From: Petralouisia muris
Lineage (GTDB): Bacteria > Bacillota > Clostridia > Lachnospirales > Lachnospiraceae
Assembly: GCF_004793545.1 (NCBI RefSeq)
Contig: NZ_SRYA01000004.1
Location: forward strand, 62,001-126,000
Direction: 5' to 3'
Length of the DNA: 64,000 nucleotides
Shown piece by piece: positions 34,395-43,774 of this stretch (its first letter is position 1; each line of letters opens with the position of its first letter). A program made the translations under genes and the position numbers. The notes under the pieces were generated by a model. That model had not been told where the DNA came from. It worked only from the letters and a program-made list of their open reading frames with translations, and did no database searches.

Positions 34395-35981
34395 TTAAAA
34401 ATCCGCAAACACTTCCATCTGTTTTTTCAGCTCCTCTACAATCTCCCGGTTTGTATCCATGCGGCCCGTAATGTCCGCCATATCTCCAACCAGGCTCTTC
34501 GTGCTGTCTGCAACCCCGGTAATTCCAGAGGCGCCGTCATCAATGGCTTTTGTAATGCTTTCCATAGAATCAGCTATCTCAATCATGGAATTTCTCAGCC
34601 GATCGGTTCTGCTGTTAAATGCGTCGATCATTTCCTTTACATAATCGGCGTCTTCTTTGTATTGCTTTCCGGAACGGACAAACTCCTGGAATTCCGCCAA
34701 AATAGTCTCACTCAGATAGTCTGCCAGATCCTGGGAATGCTTTGACAGGTTATGTACTGCGTTTGTAACGATCTGATTGACCTCCTGGATGTGTCCTGCG
34801 GTTTCACTGCAGGAGCTTGCCAAGGATTGAATCTCTGACGCAACGACAGCAAAGCCTTTGCCAGCCTCGCCGGCGCGCATCGCTTCCATTGACGCATTAA
34901 GGGCAATCAAATTGGTGGAGGATGAGATGGACAGAATATCTTTTGTCAGCTTGTTTACCTGATCCACACTCTTACTGTTTTCAATTGCTTCTTCCAGCAC
35001 TTCCAGGATATCAGACGCCTTCTTCTGAATGACCTCTGTATTTGTCTGCGCCGCTTCCTCCATCTCATTTGCCCGCATTTTCATTCCAGAGGAATAATCC
35101 GTGATGGCGCTGCATTCTTTTGCCATGTCATGGACGTCCCCTTTGATGTCTGCTGCACTGCTGTTAATAATCGCTGCATTTTTTGCCACCTTCTGGATTG
35201 CCATAGACAGGGAACCTGCGAGAGAGGAAAGACCGCTGACGCTTTTTCCCGATGTTTGGGTGTGTTTCAGCACCTCCCCTGTTACCTCATCAAGCTTCTG
35301 CGAACTTTCCTGAAGCGTATCCACCGTACCCTTAATTGGCCTTATCACATATTTTTTGATGATCCGAATAGCCGCAAGCACTAATGCCAGGCATGCTGCA
35401 ATAGATGCGGCAGCGATAATCAGTGAAATGATGTAAACAAACGAAAGCTTCTGTCTTGCGCTGGCCGTCCTTGCACTTACCGCCGCATACAGCTCATCGG
35501 TATTGTCCGCTATGGCAGTTCCAAATCGGGCAACGTCACCATTGGCATAATCATAAGCATCCTCTGTCTTGCTGTCTGCGCTTGCACATACAAGATAGAC
35601 CAGAGCATGCTTAAAAGAATCATAATGTTCCAGCAGCTGCCCATAGATGGCTTCTTCCTCTTGCGTGACATAACTCTTATAATCTTTTAAATACGCTTCC
35701 AATGTTTTCTCTTCTTCTTTGATTTGCGCCACAACTTCAACCATAGTATTATAGTCCGTTGCTACAATATGGGACAGCGCCATCTTATGGATATTTGTGG
35801 TGGTATGCCGGATGTTCTGCAGCGTTTCCGAACCTACCATATAATTATCTACAATTTTCGAAGCATTGGCGTTTACATTGTTGATACTGAAAACCGACAG
35901 GACATTTGAAATCAATGCCACAGCTCCCAGAAGGATAATCGGAAGTATCAGACGTTGTTGTATGGTGAGTTTCTTCTTCAT
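34395..35981 (-). CDS. Methyl-accepting chemotaxis protein
   Basis: 528 residues. It has an N-terminal transmembrane helix (about 13-35), an extracellular four-helix-bundle-type sensor (about 36-185), a second transmembrane helix (about 187-210), a short HAMP-like linker (VIRPIKGTVDTL), and a long cytoplasmic coiled coil. The signalling tip near residue 365 reads ALNASMEAMRAGEAGKGFAV, close to the consensus with Met in place of the usual Ile and Ala, and continues VASEIQSLA. It would signal to CheA/CheW at the membrane. It is 40 bases downstream of the sugar-binding lipoprotein gene and shares its strand, so the two are probably a receptor pair. Confidence 0.93.
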   Translation of the reverse strand: MKKKLTIQQRLILPIILLGAVALISNVLSVFSINNVNANASKIVDNYMVGSETLQNIRHTTTNIHKMALSHIVATDYNTMVEVVAQIKEEEKTLEAYLKDYKSYVTQEEEAIYGQLLEHYDSFKHALVYLVCASADSKTEDAYDYANGDVARFGTAIADNTDELYAAVSARTASARQKLSFVYIISLIIAAASIAACLALVLAAIRIIKKYVIRPIKGTVDTLQESSQKLDEVTGEVLKHTQTSGKSVSGLSSLAGSLSMAIQKVAKNAAIINSSAADIKGDVHDMAKECSAITDYSSGMKMRANEMEEAAQTNTEVIQKKASDILEVLEEAIENSKSVDQVNKLTKDILSISSSTNLIALNASMEAMRAGEAGKGFAVVASEIQSLASSCSETAGHIQEVNQIVTNAVHNLSKHSQDLADYLSETILAEFQEFVRSGKQYKEDADYVKEMIDAFNSRTDRLRNSMIEIADSMESITKAIDDGASGITGVADSTKSLVGDMADITGRMDTNREIVEELKKQMEVFADF

Positions 35982-36021
35982 CTTACATTAACAAATCCTT
36001 TCAAAGTATGTATGTATCCAT

Positions 36022-37254
36022 CTATCTTGCAGAAATGCCTTCTGCCATTTCATCTAACTGCTCCTGTAAATCTTGGCCGGAAGGATTTCCCGCCGCCATA
36101 TTTGCCGCAAATTTTGAAACCGGATCCCAAAACTTTCCCCCTACTCGCTGAAGCTGAGAAAATTCAGATTGCTCTAAAAGAGCGGCTATCGCCGGGGATT
36201 GCTGAATCTCTGCGGAATCCGCCACCGCAATGTTTGAAGGACCCTGCTCGCGCATTTCAAATCGGAGCCTCTGGTTCTCTTCATTAGTAATCCATTCGGC
36301 AAGCCTGGACGCCCATTCGGGATATTCGGAATAAGCGTTTACGCCAATCAGCTTACATCCGGAAAAAGAAGCCATCTGCACCTGGCTGTCCTTGCAGCTG
36401 TATGTGGGCAGCTTAGCGGCTCCGGCATTCTCTCCCCAGGCCTCCTTAATTGCGACAGCGTTCCATACGCCGCTGACCCCTGCAATTACGGAACCGTCCT
36501 TTACTCCGTTAAGAAATTCTTCGTCTGTACGGCTGGCAAAGCCCGGGTTTGCAGCAATCCGAAGCATTGCCTGAGCTACATCTGTCCCCTGAATGTCCCC
36601 GCCTGTCTGATTCCATGTGCAGTAGTTGGTGATCCCATCGTCGTTAAGCCCCACCTGAAGCCCTGTATTCCCAAAGAAAGAATATACATACCAGGCCGAA
36701 GTCCAGTCCATGGTAAATAATTTGCCCTCTTCAGCCGCGGCTTCTAAGATTCCGTCCAGCGTCTTTGCCTGTTCCTCTGTAATATATTGCTTGTTATAGA
36801 ATAAGAAATATCCATTATCTGCTGTTAATGGATATGCATACAGACGTTCGTTTATTGTGGCTGCTTCTACTGCACTGGAAAGATTTCTGCCTATGATCTC
36901 CTCTGCATTTTCAATCGGGTCCAATGCTCCGGCGGCTGCCAGGGCGTTTAACTGATCATCTGCAAACGTAAAAACATCCGCGCCATCCTCCAGTCCTCCG
37001 ATCAACGCGTCTTTACACTGGGATTCTCCCTGCACCTGAAATGAAATCTGAAACTCTGCCTCTCCCTGATACTTTGTCTGAAAACTCTGAATAATCTGAT
37101 TCATCAGTTCCGTATCTTCCTCAGCTCCCCAGACAACCAGCTCCACCGTTGGATTTTCTGCAGCCTCCGAATCGGTTTCCTTTTCCTTCTCACATCCCGT
37201 AAGGACTGCGGTGCACAGCATGCACAGAAGCAATCCGCATATTCTTTTTCTCAT
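36022..37254 (-). CDS. Extracellular sugar-binding lipoprotein (maltose/maltodextrin-like)
   Basis: 410 residues. Lipoprotein signal peptide with lipobox LTGC (Cys at about 21), then an acidic linker and a type 1 extracellular solute-binding domain: VELVVWGAEEDTELMNQIIQ start, ADVFTFADDQLNALAAAGAL, YAYPLTADNGYFLFYNKQY and KLIGVNAYSEYPEWASRLAE. These are typical of MalE-like binding proteins. No permease or ATPase accompanies it. It is followed at 40 bases by a chemoreceptor, suggesting a role in presenting a sugar to the receptor rather than import alone. The promoter is at 37321-37293. Confidence 0.9.
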   Translation of the reverse strand: MRKRICGLLLCMLCTAVLTGCEKEKETDSEAAENPTVELVVWGAEEDTELMNQIIQSFQTKYQGEAEFQISFQVQGESQCKDALIGGLEDGADVFTFADDQLNALAAAGALDPIENAEEIIGRNLSSAVEAATINERLYAYPLTADNGYFLFYNKQYITEEQAKTLDGILEAAAEEGKLFTMDWTSAWYVYSFFGNTGLQVGLNDDGITNYCTWNQTGGDIQGTDVAQAMLRIAANPGFASRTDEEFLNGVKDGSVIAGVSGVWNAVAIKEAWGENAGAAKLPTYSCKDSQVQMASFSGCKLIGVNAYSEYPEWASRLAEWITNEENQRLRFEMREQGPSNIAVADSAEIQQSPAIAALLEQSEFSQLQRVGGKFWDPVSKFAANMAAGNPSGQDLQEQLDEMAEGISAR

Positions 37255-37292
37255 AGATTCCCATCCTTCATGTTCCCGTTTTTTCTACGGTT

Positions 37293-37321
37293 ATTATATC
37301 ATTGCCAGGGGATATTTGCAA
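37293..37321 (-). promoter_or_regulatory. Promoter of the binding protein-chemoreceptor pair
   Basis: Minus strand TTGCAA (37321-37316), 17-base spacer, TATAAT (37298-37293), about 40 bases before the start codon. Confidence 0.65.
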
Positions 37322-37585
37322 TCATAAGAGCTGCTGCTTCCATACGCCAAATGACAGTATTATTTTAATTTGTAACATAAATTCGTCATTTTTGCATCCT
37401 TTAAATTCTTGTTGTACACTCAGATTTGTGCTAAACTGTTATTGCTATACCCGTGAGCCAAAAATTTGCCGGCAGGTTCCCGCTCTTTTCCAAAGAGCAG
37501 CAAATCACTGGACAAAGAAATACGCTCCCGAGTATAAAATGAAACGAAAGATATTTCACAATATGCCAGGAATTGAGGAAAAATC

Positions 37586-38680
37586 ATGGGAAAGACAATT
37601 ATGTATGAGCAAATATATTCGGATTTACTGAATAAGATCCGGCGCGGCGTATTTGCCCCGGGAGATAAACTTCCGTCTGAGAAAGAATTATCGGAAGAAT
37701 ACGGCGTAAGCCGCATTACCAGCAAGCGGGCGCTTGATATGCTGGCAGAAAATCAGTATATTACCCGCAGCAGGGGAAAAGGTTCCTTTGTCACCGGAAA
37801 CCAAAGTGACGCTTTTACCCGGAATGTCTTTTCGAAAGAAGAAACGATACTGAAAAGGCCGCTGATTGGCATAGTTTTTGATACATTCGGCAGCGATTTT
37901 GGAAGCGGGCTGCTGCGCAGCATCGAGTTAGAATGCCGGAAGAAAGGATATGACATGTTATTTCGGTGTTCCTATGGCAATATTGAAGAAGAAAACGAAG
38001 CCATCCGAAGAGCCCTTTTGCTTGGAGCACAAGGATTAATTTTAATGTGCGCCCAGGGAGAAGTCTACAACAGCATGATTCTTCAGCTTGTTGTGGATAA
38101 ATTTCCAATGGTTCTGATCGACAGACAGATGAAAGGCATTCCAATTCCCTGCGTAAAAACAGATAATTATTCAGCCTCAAAAAAGCTGACACAGATCTTG
38201 ATCTCACGAGGACATAAGAAAATATGTTTTGTATCCCATTCTTTCAGCAATACATCCACAATTAATGAACGCCACAATGGTTTTGTGGATGGCATTATGG
38301 AGCATGAAGATGTGAATGGGGTGATTGATGAGATAAAATGTTACGATCCGGCGTCAGAAGACACGGTACGGGAAAAAATCCACTTTGATCCTTCAGAGAT
38401 TATGAAGGTAATCCAAAAAAACGCAGACTGCACTGCTTTTCTCATTGTAGAATTCCAAATGGGCGCTCTCTTTGGCAGAGCGCTGAAATCCATGAATCTA
38501 AAAAAAGAAATTGCCGTTTTCGATTGTCTGTCCGAAGCTTATATGGACGAATATGATTTCGTCTATGTTAAGCAAAACGAAAATTCCATGGGAATACAGG
38601 CGGTACAGGCACTATGCGCTGTAATGGAAGGAGAAGCCGTGGAAGATGTTATAAACATTCCATATAATATCATGATGTAA
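37586..38680 (+). CDS. GntR-type regulator with LacI-like sensor domain (AraR-like)
   Basis: 364 residues. N-terminal GntR winged helix (residues 1-70): YEQIYSDLLNKIRRGVFAPG, then DKLPSEKELSEEYGVSRIT and GKGSFV. From residue ~90 a periplasmic-binding-protein-like effector domain of the LacI/AraR kind (RPLIGIVFDTFGSDFG, QGLILMCAQGE, MVLIDRQMKGIPIPCVKTDN). This fusion is typical of sugar-responsive repressors. It lies immediately upstream of the mannoside locus and in the same direction; a terminator separates them, so it is its probable regulator. Effector likely mannose, a manno-oligosaccharide or a phosphate derivative (inference). Confidence 0.88.
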   Translation: MGKTIMYEQIYSDLLNKIRRGVFAPGDKLPSEKELSEEYGVSRITSKRALDMLAENQYITRSRGKGSFVTGNQSDAFTRNVFSKEETILKRPLIGIVFDTFGSDFGSGLLRSIELECRKKGYDMLFRCSYGNIEEENEAIRRALLLGAQGLILMCAQGEVYNSMILQLVVDKFPMVLIDRQMKGIPIPCVKTDNYSASKKLTQILISRGHKKICFVSHSFSNTSTINERHNGFVDGIMEHEDVNGVIDEIKCYDPASEDTVREKIHFDPSEIMKVIQKNADCTAFLIVEFQMGALFGRALKSMNLKKEIAVFDCLSEAYMDEYDFVYVKQNENSMGIQAVQALCAVMEGEAVEDVINIPYNIMM

Positions 38681-38775
38681 TAATACATAAATCTCAAGAG
38701 ATAAAATAGTACAAATAGAACAAACCTTACACAAGTTGATATGTAAATGATATGTGTAAATGATATAAAAAAAAC
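38681..38775. other. Spacer with direct repeats
   Basis: GTAAATGATAT occurs at 38743-38753 and 38756-38766, 13 bases apart, between the regulator stop and its terminator. Possible operator half-sites. Confidence 0.35.
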
Positions 38776-38824
38776 GCTGACTTATAGGCATAATTACGAA
38801 ACTTCCTATGAGTCAGCTTTTTCT
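38776..38824 (+). terminator. Terminator of regulator gene
   Basis: GCTGACTTATAGG (38776-38788) pairs with CCTATGAGTCAGC (38805-38817) with one mismatch, followed by TTTTTCTATT. Confidence 0.85.
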
Positions 38825-38825
38825 A

Positions 38826-38854
38826 TTGACAATTTTGCCCAATAATGATATATT
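38826..38854 (+). promoter_or_regulatory. Sigma-A promoter of mannoside operon
   Basis: Consensus TTGACA (38826-38831), 17-base spacer, TATATT (38849-38854), right after the terminator. The leader is about 165 bases long. Confidence 0.8.
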
Positions 38855-38947
38855 TGCCATAACATCACAAAGCATTTCGCCAAAAAGATATAATGATATA
38901 TTATTTCAACCAGACATAATGCTTGATGCGGTCAGAAGGATTTCTAT

Positions 38948-38987
38948 GACGGCAGATTATAAAGCGGATACGCTGACCTGTGCCGTC
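38948..38987 (+). other. Leader hairpin before binding-protein gene
   Basis: GACGGCA (38948-38954) and TGCCGTC (38981-38987) can pair over a 26-base loop in the leader of the mannoside operon. Confidence 0.4.
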
Positions 38988-39023
38988 TGAAATAAAAAAT
39001 AAAATAAGAAAAGAGGAAAAACT

Positions 39024-40466
39024 ATGAAAAGAAAAATTGTTTCTGTGTTAGTGGCGTCCGTAATGGCAGCAACTTTGTTGACAGGCTGCGGCAGCAATTC
39101 AGATTCCCCTACCAACTCCAATTCCACAGGGAATGAGGAGAATTCCGCAGGCGATGAGGGCGGTTCTGCAGGGAATGAAGCTGATTCAGGGGATGGACAG
39201 ACACTTACCATTGTCTATAATGACTCCAACGACAATGGAGACAGCAGCCCTGTTTACCAGTGGATCCAACAGACCTATGAGAACTGGGATAAGAAAGATG
39301 AGATAACGCTTGACATCCAGGCGCTGGTAGCAACAGACAGCGATTATGTGACAAAAATACAGACCCTTGTACAGGATGATTCCACCTGTCCGGATCTGTT
39401 CCTTGAGGATACTTTCCAGTTGAACACAGATGTAGCGGCTGGCTATGTATCAAATATCTCAGATCAGGTAGCGGGCTGGGATGACTGGAACTCCGCAATT
39501 ATTGACGCATTAAAAGAAGCCACCTCCGGCACTGACGGAAACACCTACGCCGTTCCCATCAGCACGGATGTGCGCGGACTGTGGTATAACAAAGATGTAT
39601 TTGAAGCTGCCGGCCTTGGCAGGGAATGGCAGCCTGAAAGCTGGCAGGATATTCTGGACGCATGCGCTGCAATCAAAGAAAAGTGTGAAGATGACGTAGT
39701 TCCTATCTGGTTTGCATGCAACAGCGGCGAGGCTGAAGCAACCAGCATGAACACCTTCCAGATGCTGCTAGCCGGAACAGGCGATTCGTTATGCGACGAC
39801 GCTACAGGAGTTTACAACCTGAGCAGCGATGGCGTGAAAGATTCTCTGGAATTCATCAAGACATGCCTTGACGAAGGATACCTTGGAACTCTTTCTGAAA
39901 TACTTGACCCAAGTGATTATACCTATGCAAACCAGTATATGTCTACTGCAAAGCTGGGCATGTACCTGAACGGAAGCTGGGGCTTCAATGATTATCTTCA
40001 GGATTCCGGCTATCCGATGGCAGGCTATACAGACGACACATTGTCTGACGCCCTTGGATTTGCACAGATGCCCACTCAGGAAAAAGGCGGCTATGTAACA
40101 ATGTCCGGCGGCTGGAGCTGGGCAATCGCCAATAACTCTGACCAGAAAGACCTTTCCTTTGAATTCATCACCGAAATGATGAAAACAGACAATTATATCA
40201 TCTATATTGAAGGAACCGGAAACCTTGCCACCAGAAACGACATGATGAGCTATGACGCATACAGCAGCAGAATGTACATCAACGAGGCAACTGCCATGTC
40301 TGAAAACGCTTTCTTCCGTCCTCATGATGAGAATTACTCCAAGGTTTCTTCCTATCTTTATGAAATGGTTGACACTGTTGTAAGAAACAATACAGACACC
40401 GAAACAGCATTATCAGACTTCAAAACAGGCGCTGCAACGGCACTTGGCGAAGATCTTATCCAATAA
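39024..40466 (+). CDS. ABC transporter sugar-binding lipoprotein
   Basis: 480 residues. Lipobox LLTGC (Cys at about 22), then a Ser/Asn/Glu/Gly-rich linker with repeated GNEENSAGDEGGSAGNE units, and a family 1 solute-binding domain (TLTIVYNDSNDNGDSSPVYQ, DSDYVTKIQTLVQDDSTCPD, YAVPISTDVRGLWYNKDVFE). Many aromatic residues in the C-terminal lobe suit oligosaccharide binding. It is the substrate-capture subunit for the two permeases that follow. The location before GH125 and GH38 suggests alpha-manno-oligosaccharides as ligands. A strong stem-loop after the gene probably raises its transcript level above that of the permeases. Confidence 0.93.
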   Translation: MKRKIVSVLVASVMAATLLTGCGSNSDSPTNSNSTGNEENSAGDEGGSAGNEADSGDGQTLTIVYNDSNDNGDSSPVYQWIQQTYENWDKKDEITLDIQALVATDSDYVTKIQTLVQDDSTCPDLFLEDTFQLNTDVAAGYVSNISDQVAGWDDWNSAIIDALKEATSGTDGNTYAVPISTDVRGLWYNKDVFEAAGLGREWQPESWQDILDACAAIKEKCEDDVVPIWFACNSGEAEATSMNTFQMLLAGTGDSLCDDATGVYNLSSDGVKDSLEFIKTCLDEGYLGTLSEILDPSDYTYANQYMSTAKLGMYLNGSWGFNDYLQDSGYPMAGYTDDTLSDALGFAQMPTQEKGGYVTMSGGWSWAIANNSDQKDLSFEFITEMMKTDNYIIYIEGTGNLATRNDMMSYDAYSSRMYINEATAMSENAFFRPHDENYSKVSSYLYEMVDTVVRNNTDTETALSDFKTGAATALGEDLIQ

Positions 40467-40532
40467 ACCGCTAACTTCGCCAAGTGATACATATCGGATA
40501 ACGCCGCTCCTGTATGGAAGGCTGTAATGAAT

Positions 40533-40585
40533 GGAAAAGCCGTCCGCATTGTCTGATTTCAGGATGATTGCCGGATGGCTTTTCC
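40533..40585 (+). terminator. Stem-loop between binding protein and permease genes
   Basis: GGAAAAGCCGTCCG (40533-40546) pairs with CGGATGGCTTTTCC (40572-40585), followed by TTTTCATT. A partial terminator or 3'-end stabiliser. Confidence 0.65.
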
Positions 40586-40665
40586 TTTTCATTGAGCAGT
40601 CCCCAATGCCATGGAACATATGTTTCTGGTTTTAGAGACGCTCCTATTAGAATATGGAGGTAAGA

Positions 40666-41535
40666 ATGGAAGTATATAAGAAAAAAAATTTTTTGGGTAA
40701 ATATATCTACCTGGTTCCGGCAGTCCTGCTCATGCTGTTGTTTTTCGTCTGGCCGATTATTCTGACCATCTACTATTCCTTTACGAACCTGGCGCTGACT
40801 GGTTCCGCAGCCAGCTCCCAGGAGTTTGTAGGAATTGCGAATTATAAAAGAATGTTGTCAGATTCCGCTGTTAAGACGAGTGTTGTAACGACTATCATTT
40901 TCCTGATCGGCTCTGTGGCAGGACAGACCATATTGGGATTTGTCATTGCGTATCTGATGAGAGAAAAAAATAGAATCTTCCGCCGGATCGTGGGAGCCGT
41001 TGTACTGGCTGCATGGGTTATGCCGGAGACAGTGGCTGCAATTTGCGCATATACATTTTTTACTGACAAAGGAACCCTCAATCTGCTTCTTACTTCCGGC
41101 GGGTTACCAATGGTTTCCTGGCTGTTCCGGTACCCGCTGCTTTCGGTAGTTCTGGCAAACATCTGGCATGGAACCGCATTTTCCATGATGGTCTACCAAT
41201 CAGCGCTGGATAATGTATCCGGCGAGGTGGCGGAATCTGCAATGATTGACGGAGCAAACAGGCTCCAAAACCTGTTTTACATTACCATTCCCATCATCAA
41301 AGACACCATTATGACCAATACCATGCTGATTACCCTGTCAACGCTTGGAACTTTCGGTATGGTATATACAATGACCAGCACAACGGTGCAGACACTTCCA
41401 GTTTTCATGTATATCCGTGCATTCAAAAACTACGAGCTGGGCTATGGAACCGCCATTTCCATGCTGATACTTTTGATCGGCGTGATATTCAGTATCTTCT
41501 ATGTTAAGATCCAGAACAAGGACGGAGGTAAATGA
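40666..41535 (+). CDS. Sugar ABC transporter permease, MalF-type
   Basis: About 289 residues from the ATG at 40666, with GGAGG 5-6 bases upstream; the in-frame ATG at 40654 overlaps the ribosome site. Six hydrophobic helices (first about 12-34: YLVPAVLLMLLFFVWPIILT). The EAA loop that contacts the ATPase is EVAESAMIDGANRLQNLFYI. It pairs with the MalG-type permease encoded next to form the membrane channel. No ATP-binding subunit gene is present; a shared MsmK-like ATPase encoded elsewhere probably energises it. Confidence 0.95.
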   Translation: MEVYKKKNFLGKYIYLVPAVLLMLLFFVWPIILTIYYSFTNLALTGSAASSQEFVGIANYKRMLSDSAVKTSVVTTIIFLIGSVAGQTILGFVIAYLMREKNRIFRRIVGAVVLAAWVMPETVAAICAYTFFTDKGTLNLLLTSGGLPMVSWLFRYPLLSVVLANIWHGTAFSMMVYQSALDNVSGEVAESAMIDGANRLQNLFYITIPIIKDTIMTNTMLITLSTLGTFGMVYTMTSTTVQTLPVFMYIRAFKNYELGYGTAISMLILLIGVIFSIFYVKIQNKDGGK

Positions 41536-42350
41536 TGAACAAGAAAAGAGATAATATTATTGCGTATATTGTATTAGCAATCCTGGCAGTCGTTTTTGTA
41601 ATTCCTCTGACCTGGGTCGTATTGGCTTCCTTTGACTCAAACGCTACCCTGGCCGTCAGCGCGCCCAATCTGACGCTGGATAATTATACGGAAGTGCTGA
41701 CAAACGCCGCAAATCTGCGTTCTTTTGGGAACGGACTTCTTATGGCTCTGGGAACATCCATATTTGTGGTTATTTTTGCAATGCTGGCAGCTTATCCCCT
41801 GTCCAGATTTGAAATGAAGCATAAGAAACTATTCATGCTGAGCATGCTTTTTATGACGTCCCTTCCAATCACAACGGTGATGGTTCCGGTGTTCAAAATT
41901 TTCGTAACGGTGGATCTGTATGACAACCGGCTGGGCATTATTTTGTTTATGACGGCCTCATCCATGCCCTATGCAATCTGGATGATGAAAAACTTTATGG
42001 ACGCGGTTCCGCTTTCACTGGAGGAAGCCGCATGGATAGACGGAAGCGGAAAGCTGAAGGGAATCATCCGAATCGTGATGCCCCTGATGCTTCCGGGAAT
42101 TTTTACCATTGCAATTTATACGTTTTCCGGCGCATGGGGTAATTTCTTTGTTCCCTTTATCCTGCTTTCCACCGGCGAGAAATATCCGGCGTCTATCATG
42201 CTGTACCAGTTTTTCGGGCAGCACACGGTAGCATATGGCACATTAGCGGCATATTCCATTGCTTATGCAATGCCATCGGTCATCCTTTACGTGATCACCC
42301 AAAAATGGATGTCGAAAGGTTTCGGTATGTCAGGAGCGGACAAAGGCTAG
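41535..42350 (+). CDS. Sugar ABC transporter permease, MalG-type
   Basis: 271 residues starting MNKKRDNIIAYI. The ATG at 41535 has a better distance to GGAGGT (41524-41529) than the one at 41532; both overlap the previous stop. Six helices, EAA loop LEEAAWIDGSGKLKGIIRIV, and a C-terminal YVITQKWMSKGFGMSGADKG tail typical of this subfamily. It forms a heterodimer with the upstream permease. Confidence 0.95.
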   Translation: MNKKRDNIIAYIVLAILAVVFVIPLTWVVLASFDSNATLAVSAPNLTLDNYTEVLTNAANLRSFGNGLLMALGTSIFVVIFAMLAAYPLSRFEMKHKKLFMLSMLFMTSLPITTVMVPVFKIFVTVDLYDNRLGIILFMTASSMPYAIWMMKNFMDAVPLSLEEAAWIDGSGKLKGIIRIVMPLMLPGIFTIAIYTFSGAWGNFFVPFILLSTGEKYPASIMLYQFFGQHTVAYGTLAAYSIAYAMPSVILYVITQKWMSKGFGMSGADKG

Positions 42351-42369
42351 TGAAAGGAGATTTTGTAAT

Positions 42370-43689
42370 ATGCAGCAGCTTAGCGATTTATTGTCTGTAA
42401 AACAATTTGTAGAAAAAATCCGGAGGCAATTGAATGCTGAGAAGCTGGACATCGGCGATGTGTTTGAGCGGTGCTTTTTAAGCACCCTCGACACCACGAT
42501 TCAGCAAAAAGAAGACGGTACAACATTCATTATAACCGGAGATATTCCAGCAATGTGGCTTCGCGATTCCGCTTGTCAAGTGAAGCCCTATTTGTTTGTG
42601 GCAAAAGACTCCCCGGACATATCCAGGATGATAGAGGGCGCCATCCGCAGGCAAATAAACTCTATCCTGATTGATCCTTACGCCAATGCATTCAATGAAT
42701 GCGCCAATGGAAACTGCTGGGAGCATGATAAGACGGACATGAAACCAGAATTATGGGAACGCAAATTTGAGATAGATTCCCTCTGCTTTCCGATAGAGCT
42801 GGCCTACCTGTATTGGAAATATTGCGGAATAAATACGACGTTTGACGCTGATTTTCTGAAAGCGGCCAAATTGATTGTTTCTGTTTTCAGGGTAGAGCAG
42901 AATCATGAACAGAAATCAAATTATTCTTTTGAACGGTTCAACTGCGGATTTGCGGATACCTTGTCCAGAAACGGAAAAGGGGCTCTGGTGAACCCTGAAA
43001 CGGGACTGATCTGGTCCGGCTTCCGCCCCAGCGACGACGCCTGTGTTTACGGCTATCTGATTCCGTCAAATATGTTCGCGGCTGTCATCCTGGACTATTT
43101 ATCTGAAATTGCCTCCCAAGTCTATCAGGAAGATGAGTTTGCCGCTGAGACGAAAATTTTTTCCCAGGAACTTCGGGCCGCAATTGAACAAGCAGCTATC
43201 GTAAGACCAGACGGAAAACGTTTTTTCAAACCATTTTATGCATATGAGGTAGACGGCTACGGGCAATATCTGATTATGGACGACGCGAATCTGCCCAGCC
43301 TTTTATCCATGCCTCATTTTGGTTATTGTGATGCGGACAATGAATATTACAAAAATACCCGGGAGATTATTTTAAGTGAGCAAAATCCCTATTACTATAG
43401 CGGAAAATACGCAGAGGGAATCGGAAGTTTCCACACAGCCTCAAACTATGTGTGGCATATTTCAATGGGGATGCAGGGACTGACTTCCCGCTCCCGCAGC
43501 GAAAAGAGAAAAATCCTTGAAGCTATGGTAGCCACCGACGGCGGAACAGGCTGGATGCACGAAGGAATTGACGTTAACGACCCGTCAAAGTTTACCAGGC
43601 CATGGTTTTCATGGGCAAATGCGATTTTCACAGAACTTGTTCTGGATTATTGCGGATACAGCCTGGCGGACAGTTCCCGCCAGACTTAA
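42370..43689 (+). CDS. GH125 exo-alpha-1,6-mannosidase
   Basis: 439 residues, matching family GH125 over its length. The (alpha/alpha)6 enzyme has GDIPAMWLRDSACQVKPYL near residue 60, SGFRPSDDACVYGYLIPSNM with the probable acid Asp (near 220), and GGTGWMHEGIDVNDPSKFTR with the probable base Glu (near 395). GH125 enzymes remove non-reducing terminal alpha-1,6-mannose by inversion without a metal ion. It has no signal peptide, so it works on imported oligosaccharides. It follows the permeases by 19 bases (AAAGGAG ribosome site) and precedes GH38, as in other Firmicutes N-glycan mannose loci. Confidence 0.93.
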   Translation: MQQLSDLLSVKQFVEKIRRQLNAEKLDIGDVFERCFLSTLDTTIQQKEDGTTFIITGDIPAMWLRDSACQVKPYLFVAKDSPDISRMIEGAIRRQINSILIDPYANAFNECANGNCWEHDKTDMKPELWERKFEIDSLCFPIELAYLYWKYCGINTTFDADFLKAAKLIVSVFRVEQNHEQKSNYSFERFNCGFADTLSRNGKGALVNPETGLIWSGFRPSDDACVYGYLIPSNMFAAVILDYLSEIASQVYQEDEFAAETKIFSQELRAAIEQAAIVRPDGKRFFKPFYAYEVDGYGQYLIMDDANLPSLLSMPHFGYCDADNEYYKNTREIILSEQNPYYYSGKYAEGIGSFHTASNYVWHISMGMQGLTSRSRSEKRKILEAMVATDGGTGWMHEGIDVNDPSKFTRPWFSWANAIFTELVLDYCGYSLADSSRQT

Positions 43690-43774
43690 CGCTGCATAAG
43701 CTTCCGGTTATGCTTCATGGATACCCGGAGCCAAATGTCTTGAATATCATTTACAAAAATAAGGAGAATTTTGA

